From Halohasta litchfieldiae (GTDB lineage: Archaea; Halobacteriota; Halobacteria; Halobacteriales; Haloferacaceae): DNA of 64,000 bases. Below are positions 34,667-42,784 of the stretch, piece by piece. The notes below the pieces were generated by a model. The model was given only the letters and a program-made list of their open reading frames with translations, had not been told where the DNA came from and made no database searches. The stretch spans positions 806,001-870,000 of the forward strand of contig NZ_CP024845.1 in NCBI RefSeq assembly GCF_002788215.1, in the 5' to 3' direction. The position numbers and the translations under genes are program-made. Numbering within the stretch: position 1 is the first letter of the stretch; each line of letters opens with the position of its first letter.

Positions 34667-35803
34667 ATGTCGACTGTCAAACCTGCGCTTTCGGAGACAC
34701 AGCTGGCGGCGTTCAGAGAGACGCTTGCAGATGGGGCAATCGATCACGATGGGCTGGCTGCCGAATACGACGTCGACGAGGACACCTATCACATCGAGAC
34801 ACCTGACCAGCAGACAAGTGTCGGTGCCGACGAACTCAACACGGTCGACGCCGAGCAGGCGGCGTATATCACGAACTGGTATTTCTACACGCAGGAGGTC
34901 GGCAGTGAGGTCACCCAAGCGTTCTGTCAGTGGCTCGAACTGGCAGACGAACACCCAGTTGGAGACCGCTACACCGCGCTCGAATCCGGCGTCGACCGCG
35001 AGTGGGGCCAACTCAGCATCACCGCGACAGTTGCAGCCGACGGCACGCGACACTACGAGGTTCGCCACGTCGACGACAGTGACGCTGAGGCCAGCTCGCT
35101 GACAACCCACACCGACCCGTTTGACGCCCGCGATATCGGGACCCTCGATCCGGACGGTCGATACCGCCCGCTCCGAACAGCGCCCTCGCTCGACTCCGGC
35201 TGGATATTCCCGGATCTCAGCGCAAATGAGGTGTACGAAGCCGTCGAGGCCTTTTATCCGGCGACGGTCGTCAACTGGCATCGTGAACAGCGAGGCGAGC
35301 TCGATATCGACCACTGGCGGGACGAACAAGACCGACAGAGCGGCATCTACAATCTCATTACCGTCCTTCCGGACGAGGCCGTCGACTGGGCGGCTGCGGC
35401 CTGTTGTGACGATTCACAGTGTCTCAAACGACGTGAATGGGAGCTTTCAGAGGATGAACCGCTGGACGCCGAGGGCGGCGACGGCGTGTTCCCCTGCCGC
35501 GAACCGTGCTCGATGGTTGTCGCTGCGGGCCGGGAATGGGCCAAACTGGAACGAGAGGACACCCAAACCTACGAGTTCGAGCTGACGCCCAGTGAAAAAG
35601 AACAGCTCGAAGCAATCATCGATGTCGTTGCGGACGACGAAACCGATGAGATCCGAGAGGCCGATGTGAAAAACGGAGCCAATCGGTACCGGGTTCGGTA
35701 TCTCCGCGAAAAACGGGTCGACGACCACGGCAACCTCTCTGGAACGCCGACCCATCCGGAAGACGATGGCGGGAGTGTCGAAGATCACGACGACCACGAC
35801 TGA
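34667..35803 (+). CDS. DR2241-family protein with Cys cluster, CbiX partner
   Basis: This 378-residue protein carries a cysteine cluster near residues 245-290 (ACCDDSQC and FPCREPCSM) that could hold a 4Fe-4S cluster. The stabilising domain is N-terminal, and the last 25 residues are acidic with HDDHD. I recall DR2241-type proteins as partners of cbiX in archaea and Deinococcus, which fits its direct adjacency. Its likely role is in cobalt chelation or electron supply for tetrapyrrole synthesis. Confidence 0.72.
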   Translation: MSTVKPALSETQLAAFRETLADGAIDHDGLAAEYDVDEDTYHIETPDQQTSVGADELNTVDAEQAAYITNWYFYTQEVGSEVTQAFCQWLELADEHPVGDRYTALESGVDREWGQLSITATVAADGTRHYEVRHVDDSDAEASSLTTHTDPFDARDIGTLDPDGRYRPLRTAPSLDSGWIFPDLSANEVYEAVEAFYPATVVNWHREQRGELDIDHWRDEQDRQSGIYNLITVLPDEAVDWAAAACCDDSQCLKRREWELSEDEPLDAEGGDGVFPCREPCSMVVAAGREWAKLEREDTQTYEFELTPSEKEQLEAIIDVVADDETDEIREADVKNGANRYRVRYLREKRVDDHGNLSGTPTHPEDDGGSVEDHDDHD

Positions 35804-35855
35804 TCGTCGACACTGCCACGACTGACCTGCCAGTAAACCGAGAGCCAACAGGCGG

Positions 35856-36428
35856 CTACGCACGGCGTGTGAGTGCCAGTGCGGTGAACACGCCAGCGAT
35901 GACACCCATCAAGCCGAGAACCAAAGCTGTATTTTGTGCGAACGCGGCAATCGCCAGTGCGTCACCGATTCCGAGCATACCAGCGGTAGCAACCCGTGGC
36001 GACAGGTCGGTAACCATTGCTTGGAGCCGCTCGCGGGGCGTCGACGGCTCAGGCTCGCTGCGCTGTGGTTTCGCCAGCCGCTCGTCGACCTCGACGTGGT
36101 CGGTGACCGTTCCGGGTGGCGAGATCGTCACGTCGGTGTAGGCAGATTCGTTTCCGTATCCGGTAACGATTTTGAGCCGCCCGGTGACGGAACTACTGAT
36201 TGATCGGGTGTCGATCCCCACCGAGCGACTGCTGTAGGGTTCGACGTAGTGGTTGCCCTCACCGAGGTGTGCGACGGTCGACAGCTCGTCGTCGAGGTTG
36301 AGATGGACGTGAATCGCCTCGCCGTGGTTGCGGAGGTGGATCTCAAAGGGCCCGTCGGTCTCGAAGCCGGATGGCGTGGCTATCTGATGGAGGCCATCGC
36401 GGTTGAGGTCGACTGAGAGACGAGCCAC
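35856..36428 (-). CDS. Tail-anchored membrane protein, DUF7524-like
   Basis: This 190-residue protein uses a GTG start (MARLSVDLNRDGLH). Residues 1-120 form a soluble beta-rich domain (FEIHLRNHGEAIHVHLNLDDEL). A short Pro/Glu linker and two C-terminal hydrophobic helices (about 150-165 and 168-187) follow, ending in TRRA. The soluble part should face the cell exterior or cytoplasm near the membrane. Function unknown. Confidence 0.65.
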   Translation of the reverse strand: MARLSVDLNRDGLHQIATPSGFETDGPFEIHLRNHGEAIHVHLNLDDELSTVAHLGEGNHYVEPYSSRSVGIDTRSISSSVTGRLKIVTGYGNESAYTDVTISPPGTVTDHVEVDERLAKPQRSEPEPSTPRERLQAMVTDLSPRVATAGMLGIGDALAIAAFAQNTALVLGLMGVIAGVFTALALTRRA

Positions 36429-36459
36429 GTTCGTGACTCGCTCTCATACATCAAAAAGC

Positions 36460-36475
36460 TTCAGGCTAGCCTGAA
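36460..36475 (-). terminator. Terminator hairpin after trm112
   Basis: A perfect 16-base palindrome (TTCAGGCTAGCCTGAA) directly follows the trm112 stop codon on the minus strand and is followed by a TTTTT run. It reads like an intrinsic terminator and also lies 30 bases before the DUF7524-like gene's GTG start. Confidence 0.6.
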
Positions 36476-36670
36476 TTACGCGGCGGCCTCGTCTCGCATG
36501 TCCGGCGGCAGGAGGTTCGGAATCCCGTCTTCGATGGGGTAGACCTCGCCACAGTCCGTACAGGTGAGCGTTCCCTCCAGAATGTCGTCGTCGTCGCGGG
36601 TGTCGACCTCGAGATCGAGGTCGTGTTTATCAATCGGACAGCAGACGATCTCCATGAGCGACTCCTTCAT
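36476..36670 (-). CDS. trm112: Trm112 family zinc-binding methyltransferase activator
   Basis: Trm112 activates tRNA and protein methyltransferases. The 64 residues start MKESLMEIVCCPIDKH and contain CCPIDKHDL and LTCTDCGEVYPIEDGIPNLLP, the characteristic Trm112/YcaR fold with a zinc site. The gene is short but complete. A second possible start five codons in (MEIVCC) also fits. Confidence 0.88.
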   Translation of the reverse strand: MKESLMEIVCCPIDKHDLDLEVDTRDDDDILEGTLTCTDCGEVYPIEDGIPNLLPPDMRDEAAA

Positions 36671-36758
36671 TGATTTGTATTCACGGCGGATCGATCAAAA
36701 GCCTACGGGTTCCGAACAGTGTCGACCCCACTATGTCGAGTTCGGACATCGATCCCTC

Positions 36759-37178
36759 CTACGAGTCGACTTCCGTCGTCGACGTCTCGCGGTGGGCCTG
36801 CAGGACGATCCGAACCCGGTTGGCCAACACGTCCATATCACCGGTTGCCTGATCGCCTTTATAAACGAACTCGGTGACGCCGGCCTCGATAGCGTCCTTT
36901 GCGAGCGGTTCGAGCGACCGCCCGGTTAGAATAATCAGCGGTACCGAGGGGATCGAATCGTCCCCGCGGAGCGATTCGGCCAGTTCGACGCCGCTTTCGT
37001 CCGGGAGTTCGTAGTTCGAGATGATACAGTCGTAGGAGCCGTTTTGAAGCGCGCTTCGGGCCTCGACGGCGGTGCTGACGGTGGTTATCACGAACTCGTG
37101 GGCCGATTCGAGGGTTTCGACGACTTTGGTCGCCATGAAGTTGCTGTCCTCGACCAGCAGGATATGAGGTGTGGTCAT
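36759..37178 (-). CDS. Response-regulator receiver protein lacking the phospho-Asp
   Basis: This 139-residue single receiver domain starts MTTPHILLVEDSNFMATKV. The acidic pair (LVEDS), the switch Thr (IILTGRS) and the conserved Lys (FVYKGDQ) are present. At the phosphoacceptor position the sequence reads IISNYELPDESG, so Asn replaces Asp. It should not be phosphorylated in the usual way and may act as a constitutive binding module. The short C-terminus has no output domain. It lies downstream of the RAD55-like gene on the same strand. Confidence 0.88.
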   Translation of the reverse strand: MTTPHILLVEDSNFMATKVVETLESAHEFVITTVSTAVEARSALQNGSYDCIISNYELPDESGVELAESLRGDDSIPSVPLIILTGRSLEPLAKDAIEAGVTEFVYKGDQATGDMDVLANRVRIVLQAHRETSTTEVDS

Positions 37179-37249
37179 TTGGCGTCCATCTGGACTACAC
37201 CCACATATAACTGTAACATTCAATCGAAAAGGAAGTTAGGGGCGAGAGA

Positions 37250-38656
37250 TCAGAGGATGTCGACCGAGCCATCCGAGGAGACCTTGATAACGAGGTCGAA
37301 CGCAGACTGGATCGTGCTGATCTCGTTTTCGGTGTGGACCGCGGGGTCCATATGGTAAAAGCCCATCACGCCCATCGAGTTGAGTTGGCCTTTGAGGGTA
37401 AAGAGGAACTGGAACATGGTTTCGTTGCCGACGTACTGCTGGATCGCCGACAGGGTGTGGACGCCGACGACGGTCGGTCGACGGCTGTTGTCCCACTTGG
37501 AGACGATATGGCTGATGTTGATGCCGAGCTTGGCGAGATGCTTGAGGTTCGAAATCTGCTTGTAGATGTCGAGCTGTTTGGTAACGTCGGCTCCCGTGCC
37601 CGGTCGACCGGGGCTCAGCGTGCTCTGTCCGACCTCGATAACGGCGGTGTTGCCCTCCCGCCAGTCGGGGATGTTCCGGGCGGCTGCGAGCTGGTCGGTG
37701 GCCGACTGGGTCGCCGAGACGTAGAGGATGTTCTGTCCGGCCCCGTCGGTCGGCAACAGAAACCGCGAGTAGATGTCGTTGGTGATCGAGTGGGCTGTCG
37801 GACTCAACAGTAGCACCTGTGAGGAGGAGGTCGCTCGCCCGAACAGGTCGATGTTGTTCAGTATTTCGTCGATGGTATCCGAGCGTGTCGACCCTGTCGA
37901 CCGACCACCGTTGGCTCCCCTTGTGGCTGATTCTGCGTTGGGTGTGGTCCGGGTAGCCGCTCCAGCGTCGGACGTGGACGCCTCGGTCGACCCAGCTGTC
38001 GACGCTGCCTCGGCGGCCTCGGCGTCCTCGGCAGCCGAACTGGAGCCGACGCTCCCGATGCGATGTGAGATCCGTTCGAGGATCGTTCTGAACGATGACC
38101 GCCCGTTGCTCTCGTCGGCGTCCGTGGTTGCTGATTTCTCGTCGGGCTCGGCGGCTGGCTTGGCGTCGGGATCGGCGGCTGGCTCGGCAGTGGGCGGGGG
38201 TGAGGCCGACGCCGCAGCCGTCGAGTCGGGCGGTGTCGACTCGTGGGTCTCGTCTCGGGCGGTCCACTCGTCGACGTCGACTGCAGGATCTTGAGGTGAC
38301 TCTGTGGCCGGATCGGAGGGCGTCGGCTCCGCGTCGGCTGCTCGGTCGGCGCTAAAGGAGTCCCAGAGTCGACCGCGCTTCTGTGAGCCATCGGTGTCGG
38401 TCTGGGATGGAGAGACATTCGATGGCTCCGATGGGGCGGAGTCTGATGGCTCCGATGGGGCGGAGTCTGATGGCTCCGATGGGGTAGAGTCGGATGGCGC
38501 AGAGATTCCACCAGATGACTCCGGTGAGATCGACTCCGGCTGCTGGTCGTCTTCGATCCGCTCCAAGAACTCGTCTATTCGGGAGTCGTCGGTCGACTCC
38601 TCGTCGGCCACAGCGCCATCGGCTGTCTCGGCATCGGTCTGTGAATCATCAGTCAT
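37250..38656 (-). CDS. RAD55/KaiC-like protein (DUF7504-like) with long acidic N-terminus
   Basis: This 468-residue protein has about 230 low-complexity residues rich in Ser, Pro, Asp and Ala, including three PSEPSDSA-type repeats, then a RecA-like C-terminal domain. That domain begins near TIDEILNNIDLFGRATSSSQVLLLSPTAHS, where the P-loop is degenerate (no GxxGxGK). It continues through TAVIEVGQ and RRPTVVGVHTLSAIQQYV. It resembles the haloarchaeal DUF7504 family, often tied to taxis or signalling genes. It lies between the receiver gene and the coiled-coil gene, all on one strand. Confidence 0.75.
   Translation of the reverse strand: MTDDSQTDAETADGAVADEESTDDSRIDEFLERIEDDQQPESISPESSGGISAPSDSTPSEPSDSAPSEPSDSAPSEPSNVSPSQTDTDGSQKRGRLWDSFSADRAADAEPTPSDPATESPQDPAVDVDEWTARDETHESTPPDSTAAASASPPPTAEPAADPDAKPAAEPDEKSATTDADESNGRSSFRTILERISHRIGSVGSSSAAEDAEAAEAASTAGSTEASTSDAGAATRTTPNAESATRGANGGRSTGSTRSDTIDEILNNIDLFGRATSSSQVLLLSPTAHSITNDIYSRFLLPTDGAGQNILYVSATQSATDQLAAARNIPDWREGNTAVIEVGQSTLSPGRPGTGADVTKQLDIYKQISNLKHLAKLGINISHIVSKWDNSRRPTVVGVHTLSAIQQYVGNETMFQFLFTLKGQLNSMGVMGFYHMDPAVHTENEISTIQSAFDLVIKVSSDGSVDIL
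38421..38492 (-). repeat. 24-bp tandem repeat, three copies
   Basis: Three 24-base units in the low-complexity region encode a repeated eight-residue block (PSEPSDSA-like). The first two copies are identical and the third has diverged. They keep the frame, so length change would be tolerated. Confidence 0.9.
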
Positions 38657-38739
38657 AGTTTTCTGAGAGCTGCCGATTGCGTGGACGGTGGGATGGATAC
38701 CCAAAGCGACCGATCAGTGTCGACGCCAACATCCACCAA

Positions 38740-39852
38740 TCACCAGTCCGTCTGATAGCTGTCTTGGCCACCCGTTTTGTGGGTCGACGGTGGGCGATCA
38801 CCGGCGTCGCTCTGCCGGGGCGACGAATCGGCCGAGTCGAACTGCTGTGGCCGGTCGGTGGTGTTGATCGTCGACCGAGAGAACGGGATCCAGTTCCAAC
38901 CGCCTTTCGAGATGCCGGTAAACCGCTGCTCACAGCTGGGACATTCGGGTACTTCGAGCAGTCCGAGATCGATCTTCTGGTCACAGTTACCACAGACACC
39001 GTTCGAGACCCCATGTCGAATCGCCTCCTGTTTGAGGTCCGTCAGCGCATCCTGCTGTGCGTTCCGTTCACGGAGGGGTCGCAGCGCCTCCTGTCGGGAG
39101 TCACTGACCGCACCGAGGCGGTACTCGATGTTGTCGGTGGTATCCAACAGATGCTGTAACACCTGTTCGATGCTATCGAACTCGGATTCGAGCTGCTGTT
39201 CGAGCTCCGCGTGGTCGGTACTGTTGGCCTCGACAGTTGCTTGGAGTTCGGCGTAGTCCGCGCTGTTCTGCTCGACGGCGGCTTCGAGTTCGGCCAGCGA
39301 TATCCCGTCGTCGAGCCGCGATTCGATTCCCGCGAGTCGCTTGTCGACCGACTCGATCCGCTCGGAGAGTTCGTCGATAGTCTCGTCGGTCTCGGTCTGC
39401 CGGTCGACGACCGCCGACGAAAGGTCATCGAGCTGCCCTTCGAGCACCGAAAACCCGTCTTCGGCCGCCTCCTCGTGCTGTGGTTCGTCATGCTGATCCT
39501 GCGAGAGCTCCTCGATTGCGGTCCGAAGTCCCTGCAGCTCGGATTTGAGCTCCGAAAACTCCGCGGTCGACCGGTCGGTCTGCGAGATGTCGGCCCCCTG
39601 ACTGACCGTCTCTCGCCCGTGGTCGACGGTGTCGGCTGCTGTCCCCTCGTCGGGCTGTGGTGAGTTGTTCGTGACTGCCGAATCCGACACAACGCCTGAC
39701 AGCTCTTCGAGAACCCAGTACGACGACAGGATCTCATCGAGCAGTTTCTGCTTTGAAACGCCTTTCTGACTGGCAGTTTCAGCCACCCACTGCTCTAATG
39801 CATCGGAATCAAACCCATGAGTACCACCAACAGGAGAAGAGTCGTTCGACAT
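38740..39852 (-). CDS. Coiled-coil protein with zinc ribbon and RHH-like N-terminus
   Basis: This 370-residue protein has a ribbon-helix-helix-like N-terminus (FDSDALEQWVAETASQKGVSKQKLLDEI near residues 14-45). A long coiled-coil region follows, with ELEAAVEQNSADYAELQATVEANSTDHAELEQQLE near 205-240. A zinc ribbon (CGNCDQKIDLG, CPSCEQRF near 300-325) precedes a disordered tail. No known family is recognised. It heads the minus-strand cluster with the RAD55-like and receiver genes, and a scaffold role is plausible. Confidence 0.7.
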   Translation of the reverse strand: MSNDSSPVGGTHGFDSDALEQWVAETASQKGVSKQKLLDEILSSYWVLEELSGVVSDSAVTNNSPQPDEGTAADTVDHGRETVSQGADISQTDRSTAEFSELKSELQGLRTAIEELSQDQHDEPQHEEAAEDGFSVLEGQLDDLSSAVVDRQTETDETIDELSERIESVDKRLAGIESRLDDGISLAELEAAVEQNSADYAELQATVEANSTDHAELEQQLESEFDSIEQVLQHLLDTTDNIEYRLGAVSDSRQEALRPLRERNAQQDALTDLKQEAIRHGVSNGVCGNCDQKIDLGLLEVPECPSCEQRFTGISKGGWNWIPFSRSTINTTDRPQQFDSADSSPRQSDAGDRPPSTHKTGGQDSYQTDW

Positions 39853-39993
39853 ATTTGTTCAGGGAAGTTACTTGTAGTTCGTAGCGATTCTTTACTGTTA
39901 AATGTTCGGGATATTTGATTAAAACAGAACCTGATATGACACCTGAACAACATACTGGCCGAGTGTTGGCTATTGAAATGTAAGTATAGTAGA

Positions 39994-40007
39994 ATTATCT
40001 AGATAAT
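39994..40007. promoter_or_regulatory. 14-bp perfect palindrome in a 353-bp divergent intergenic region
   Basis: ATTATCTAGATAAT lies about 140 bases from the coiled-coil gene start and 200 from the DUF5305 gene start. It resembles a repressor operator. The rest of the region is AT-richer than its surroundings and holds no gene I can support. Confidence 0.45.
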
Positions 40008-40205
40008 CATACAATCACACTGACTAGTCACATGAAAAGATCCAAAAACCATCATCATTATATCCGTGGTAGCCATACAGCGGTAGCAGTGACGACGAGA
40101 GACCGATTTGGTCCGGGCCAGACACCGAATCAGTTTCGGGTCGGAATCTCAGGCAATCAGAAACATGTCTGACCCGACTCGGTCGACCGATTGTGAGGCT
40201 GTGAG

Positions 40206-41267
40206 ATGAACGCACGACTGAAACTACTGGTTGCGAAAAACGGGCTGGTGTTGGCGGCGGTCTGTGTCGTGGTTGGACTGCTGTTGTTCGCTGGTGCCGG
40301 GCAGGTGTATACGTCGCCGGCTGTCGTCCAGCCGGAGCCCCAAGAGGTCGACCGGTTCGATATCGATCTCAGGCTGTCGGAAACTGCGGTTGTCCAGACC
40401 GAAAACCCGCTGTATGAGCAGGGAACGCGGATTCAAAAGCCGGTGTATTTCGCAAATATCACACCGGAGCTGACGCTGTCGGTCGTCGTCGACACCAACA
40501 GCGACCGTGACGTCGACATCGACCAGCGGCTCGTCCTCAGCGAGCGGGCAACGAGAAGTGGCTCGGAACTCTGGAGCCGCGAACGGGTGGTGACGACGAA
40601 CGAGGAGACGATCACCGACGGACGGAGCCGAACGAACATTACGCTCGATGTGAATAGCCTTGCAGAGAACCAACAGGACGTTGCAGAGATTATCTCATCG
40701 GTGTCGAGTATCAACACCCAGCTTCGTCTGGAAACGAGCTACGAAACCGAGCCGGTCAACGGCGAGTCGTACGCCGGCCAGTTGCAGCTTTCGCTGACTC
40801 CCTCCTCGACGGACAACGCCTACTGGCTTTCGGGCTCGCGATCCGACAGCGACACCGAAACCAGACTGAGCCAGCCGGATCCGGTCCAACAGCCACCCAA
40901 CTACGTCAGGGTCCTCCTGTTGGTCCTCGGTGGGTGTGGGATGCTCGGTCTCGGTGGGGTGGTCGTCGTGAAGTCACGGGGCCTCGACCCACAGGAGCTA
41001 CAGATCGAGGTGTACAACGAGGAGTACAGCGAGTGGATCTCCAAGGGCGAGCTCGTCGTCGACCCCGACAGACAGTACGTCTATGTCAACTCGCTGGGCG
41101 ACCTCGTCGACATCGGGATCGATGCCGACAAGCGAGTGATCCATGATACGGATCTCAAAGCGTTCGTCGTCGTCGACAACGACCTGATCTACTACTTCGC
41201 CAGAGAGCCGACCAACATCGAACTGTGGGCGAACGTCGGCAGCTCCTCGGAGACCGATCAACGGTGA
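40206..41267 (+). CDS. DUF5305 family membrane protein
   Basis: This 353-residue protein has an N-terminal membrane helix (residues 14-34), a large extracellular domain with many Asn-x-Ser/Thr sequons (residues 40-235) and a second helix near 240-260. A cytoplasmic C-terminal domain (EWISKGELVVDPDRQYVYVNSLGDLVDIG) resembles a small beta domain. The pattern matches haloarchaeal DUF5305. It converges on the signal peptidase gene and overlaps it by ten bases. Together with the DUF1102 gene it looks like a surface-assembly module. Confidence 0.8.
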   Translation: MNARLKLLVAKNGLVLAAVCVVVGLLLFAGAGQVYTSPAVVQPEPQEVDRFDIDLRLSETAVVQTENPLYEQGTRIQKPVYFANITPELTLSVVVDTNSDRDVDIDQRLVLSERATRSGSELWSRERVVTTNEETITDGRSRTNITLDVNSLAENQQDVAEIISSVSSINTQLRLETSYETEPVNGESYAGQLQLSLTPSSTDNAYWLSGSRSDSDTETRLSQPDPVQQPPNYVRVLLLVLGGCGMLGLGGVVVVKSRGLDPQELQIEVYNEEYSEWISKGELVVDPDRQYVYVNSLGDLVDIGIDADKRVIHDTDLKAFVVVDNDLIYYFAREPTNIELWANVGSSSETDQR

Positions 41268-42367
41268 GTTTGGCGGACCGAGATCGGCCTGAGTCCGAAG
41301 AAAAACAGGTAGACAGCGACAACCGGCAGTGTGGCACTCAACGAGATCGTTAGCATCGCGACAACCGGGTGGATCGCATGCAGGAGCCGAATCACTGGTA
41401 ACGGAAGGCCATAGAGGTAATGGGTTTCTGAATAGGATCGCGAAAACGCCCCGGTTTCGTCCGGTGCAGTCACTGTGAGCTGCACCTGTTTGCTGTCTCC
41501 GTGCGAAACGACAGCGGTTCCGTTGGTGACCGCAAGCCCCGAACTCGCCGGTTCGATAACAACGACCTTCGGTAGATATTGGGAGTTCTCCACGGTGTAG
41601 GAGATATTCATGGAGCCGCCAGCGGTGACACGTGCACTGTTATCCGAAGCGATTGACGGAGACGTACTGAGGAAATTGGCCGTCGTTGTGCCGCTCGGAA
41701 GCACCATACTCGTCATGATCGGGAGGATCAAAACCAGTATGAGACCGGCCACAACGAGCCGTCCACTCACGACGCCGCTCCGACTCGTCGACCGCTCGGT
41801 CTGTCGACGGCTGTCGGAGGTGAAAAATCCATAAAGCAGTGTGAAAGCAATCAACACCACCCCGAAGCCGGTCGTCATCACACCGATTTGGGCACCGCTG
41901 CCGACACCGATGGCTCCGGTCACCGACCGGACACCGTTTTGGACAACTGCTGCAGCCGACCCAAGCGATGGAATAACGACGACCTCTCCGTTGATCTGGA
42001 GGGCGACAGCAAGCACCTGCACGTCGTTTACGGGCGGCTCTCCGGCGGCTTGATCCGTGAACGAGTTGGCATCTCCCTGTGTAACATATCCCTCAGACGT
42101 CGTCTCGATCACACGGTGTGTCGTGGGGCCACCCCCATCGAGCGATTGGGCCTCGTAGGTTATCACGTCACCCGCTGAAACACCGCCTGCGAGGAACGGT
42201 GGAATCGCAACGAACCCGTCACCGACTGCGAGTGTCGGGTCCATACTACCCGTTGCGACGTAGCCGAGCAACAGCGGCTGGCCGAGCAGTTGGCCGGCCA
42301 CCAGCGCAACTGCTATCAGAACCAAGAACGCCGTGATGGATTTTTGAATGACTGAGAGTGTATCCAT
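41258..42367 (-). CDS. Signal peptidase I (S26, Sec11-like) with C-terminal extension
   Basis: This membrane protease of 369 residues cuts signal peptides. The nucleophile Ser is in YVATGSMDPTLAVGD near residue 42, and the partner His (archaeal/Sec11 type rather than Lys) is in GGGPTTHRVIET near 85. After the roughly 150-residue catalytic domain come a helix near 160-175, another near 200-215, an extracellular beta domain and a final helix near 335-360. The extension, together with the adjacent DUF1102 and DUF5305 genes, suggests a dedicated SipW-like peptidase. Confidence 0.88.
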   Translation of the reverse strand: MDTLSVIQKSITAFLVLIAVALVAGQLLGQPLLLGYVATGSMDPTLAVGDGFVAIPPFLAGGVSAGDVITYEAQSLDGGGPTTHRVIETTSEGYVTQGDANSFTDQAAGEPPVNDVQVLAVALQINGEVVVIPSLGSAAAVVQNGVRSVTGAIGVGSGAQIGVMTTGFGVVLIAFTLLYGFFTSDSRRQTERSTSRSGVVSGRLVVAGLILVLILPIMTSMVLPSGTTTANFLSTSPSIASDNSARVTAGGSMNISYTVENSQYLPKVVVIEPASSGLAVTNGTAVVSHGDSKQVQLTVTAPDETGAFSRSYSETHYLYGLPLPVIRLLHAIHPVVAMLTISLSATLPVVAVYLFFFGLRPISVRQTHR

Positions 42368-42688
42368 TGGGTGTCGGTTACTCCGAAACTGACGAGATGC
42401 AGGCGTCGCTTATTCGTTCCACAGCTGAATACCTTCTCGGGAGTACTGTATCTTCCGATTGGTTTTTAGTACAGATATTCAGAACAACCACAACTAAACA
42501 CGGCCACGCCGACTGCGACAGAACGGTACGGTCGACGGCGACGATATGACCGAGTCGACTACGAGACACACGCTCGGCGCGTCAGTGGGTGCAAGTCGAA
42601 AGCGTGTCGACCAGCCAAACAGAATACTACGTACTGTAATTTAGAACACACATCCAAATCACATTTGTATGCAAAGTAGTTACTGGCA

Positions 42689-42706
42689 CAGTACTGAGCA
42701 GTACTG
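42689..42706. promoter_or_regulatory. Twin CAGTACTG palindromes upstream of the DUF1102 gene
   Basis: Two identical palindromic octamers are separated by two bases, making an 18-base operator-like site. Related TACTGTA sequences occur in the same 417-base divergent region near 42443 and 42631. The site lies about 80 bases before the DUF1102 ATG. No bound protein is known. Confidence 0.5.
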
Positions 42707-42748
42707 TTAGATAGTGTGATTGACAAACTATAATTATCAATAGAAGAT

Positions 42749-42758
42749 ATTATATATG
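42749..42758 (+). promoter_or_regulatory. TATA box of the DUF1102 gene
   Basis: attatatatg lies about 31 bases before the ATG at 42785, consistent with a short or absent leader. Confidence 0.55.
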
Positions 42759-42784
42759 TAGATTACAATGACATTCAACGTAGC

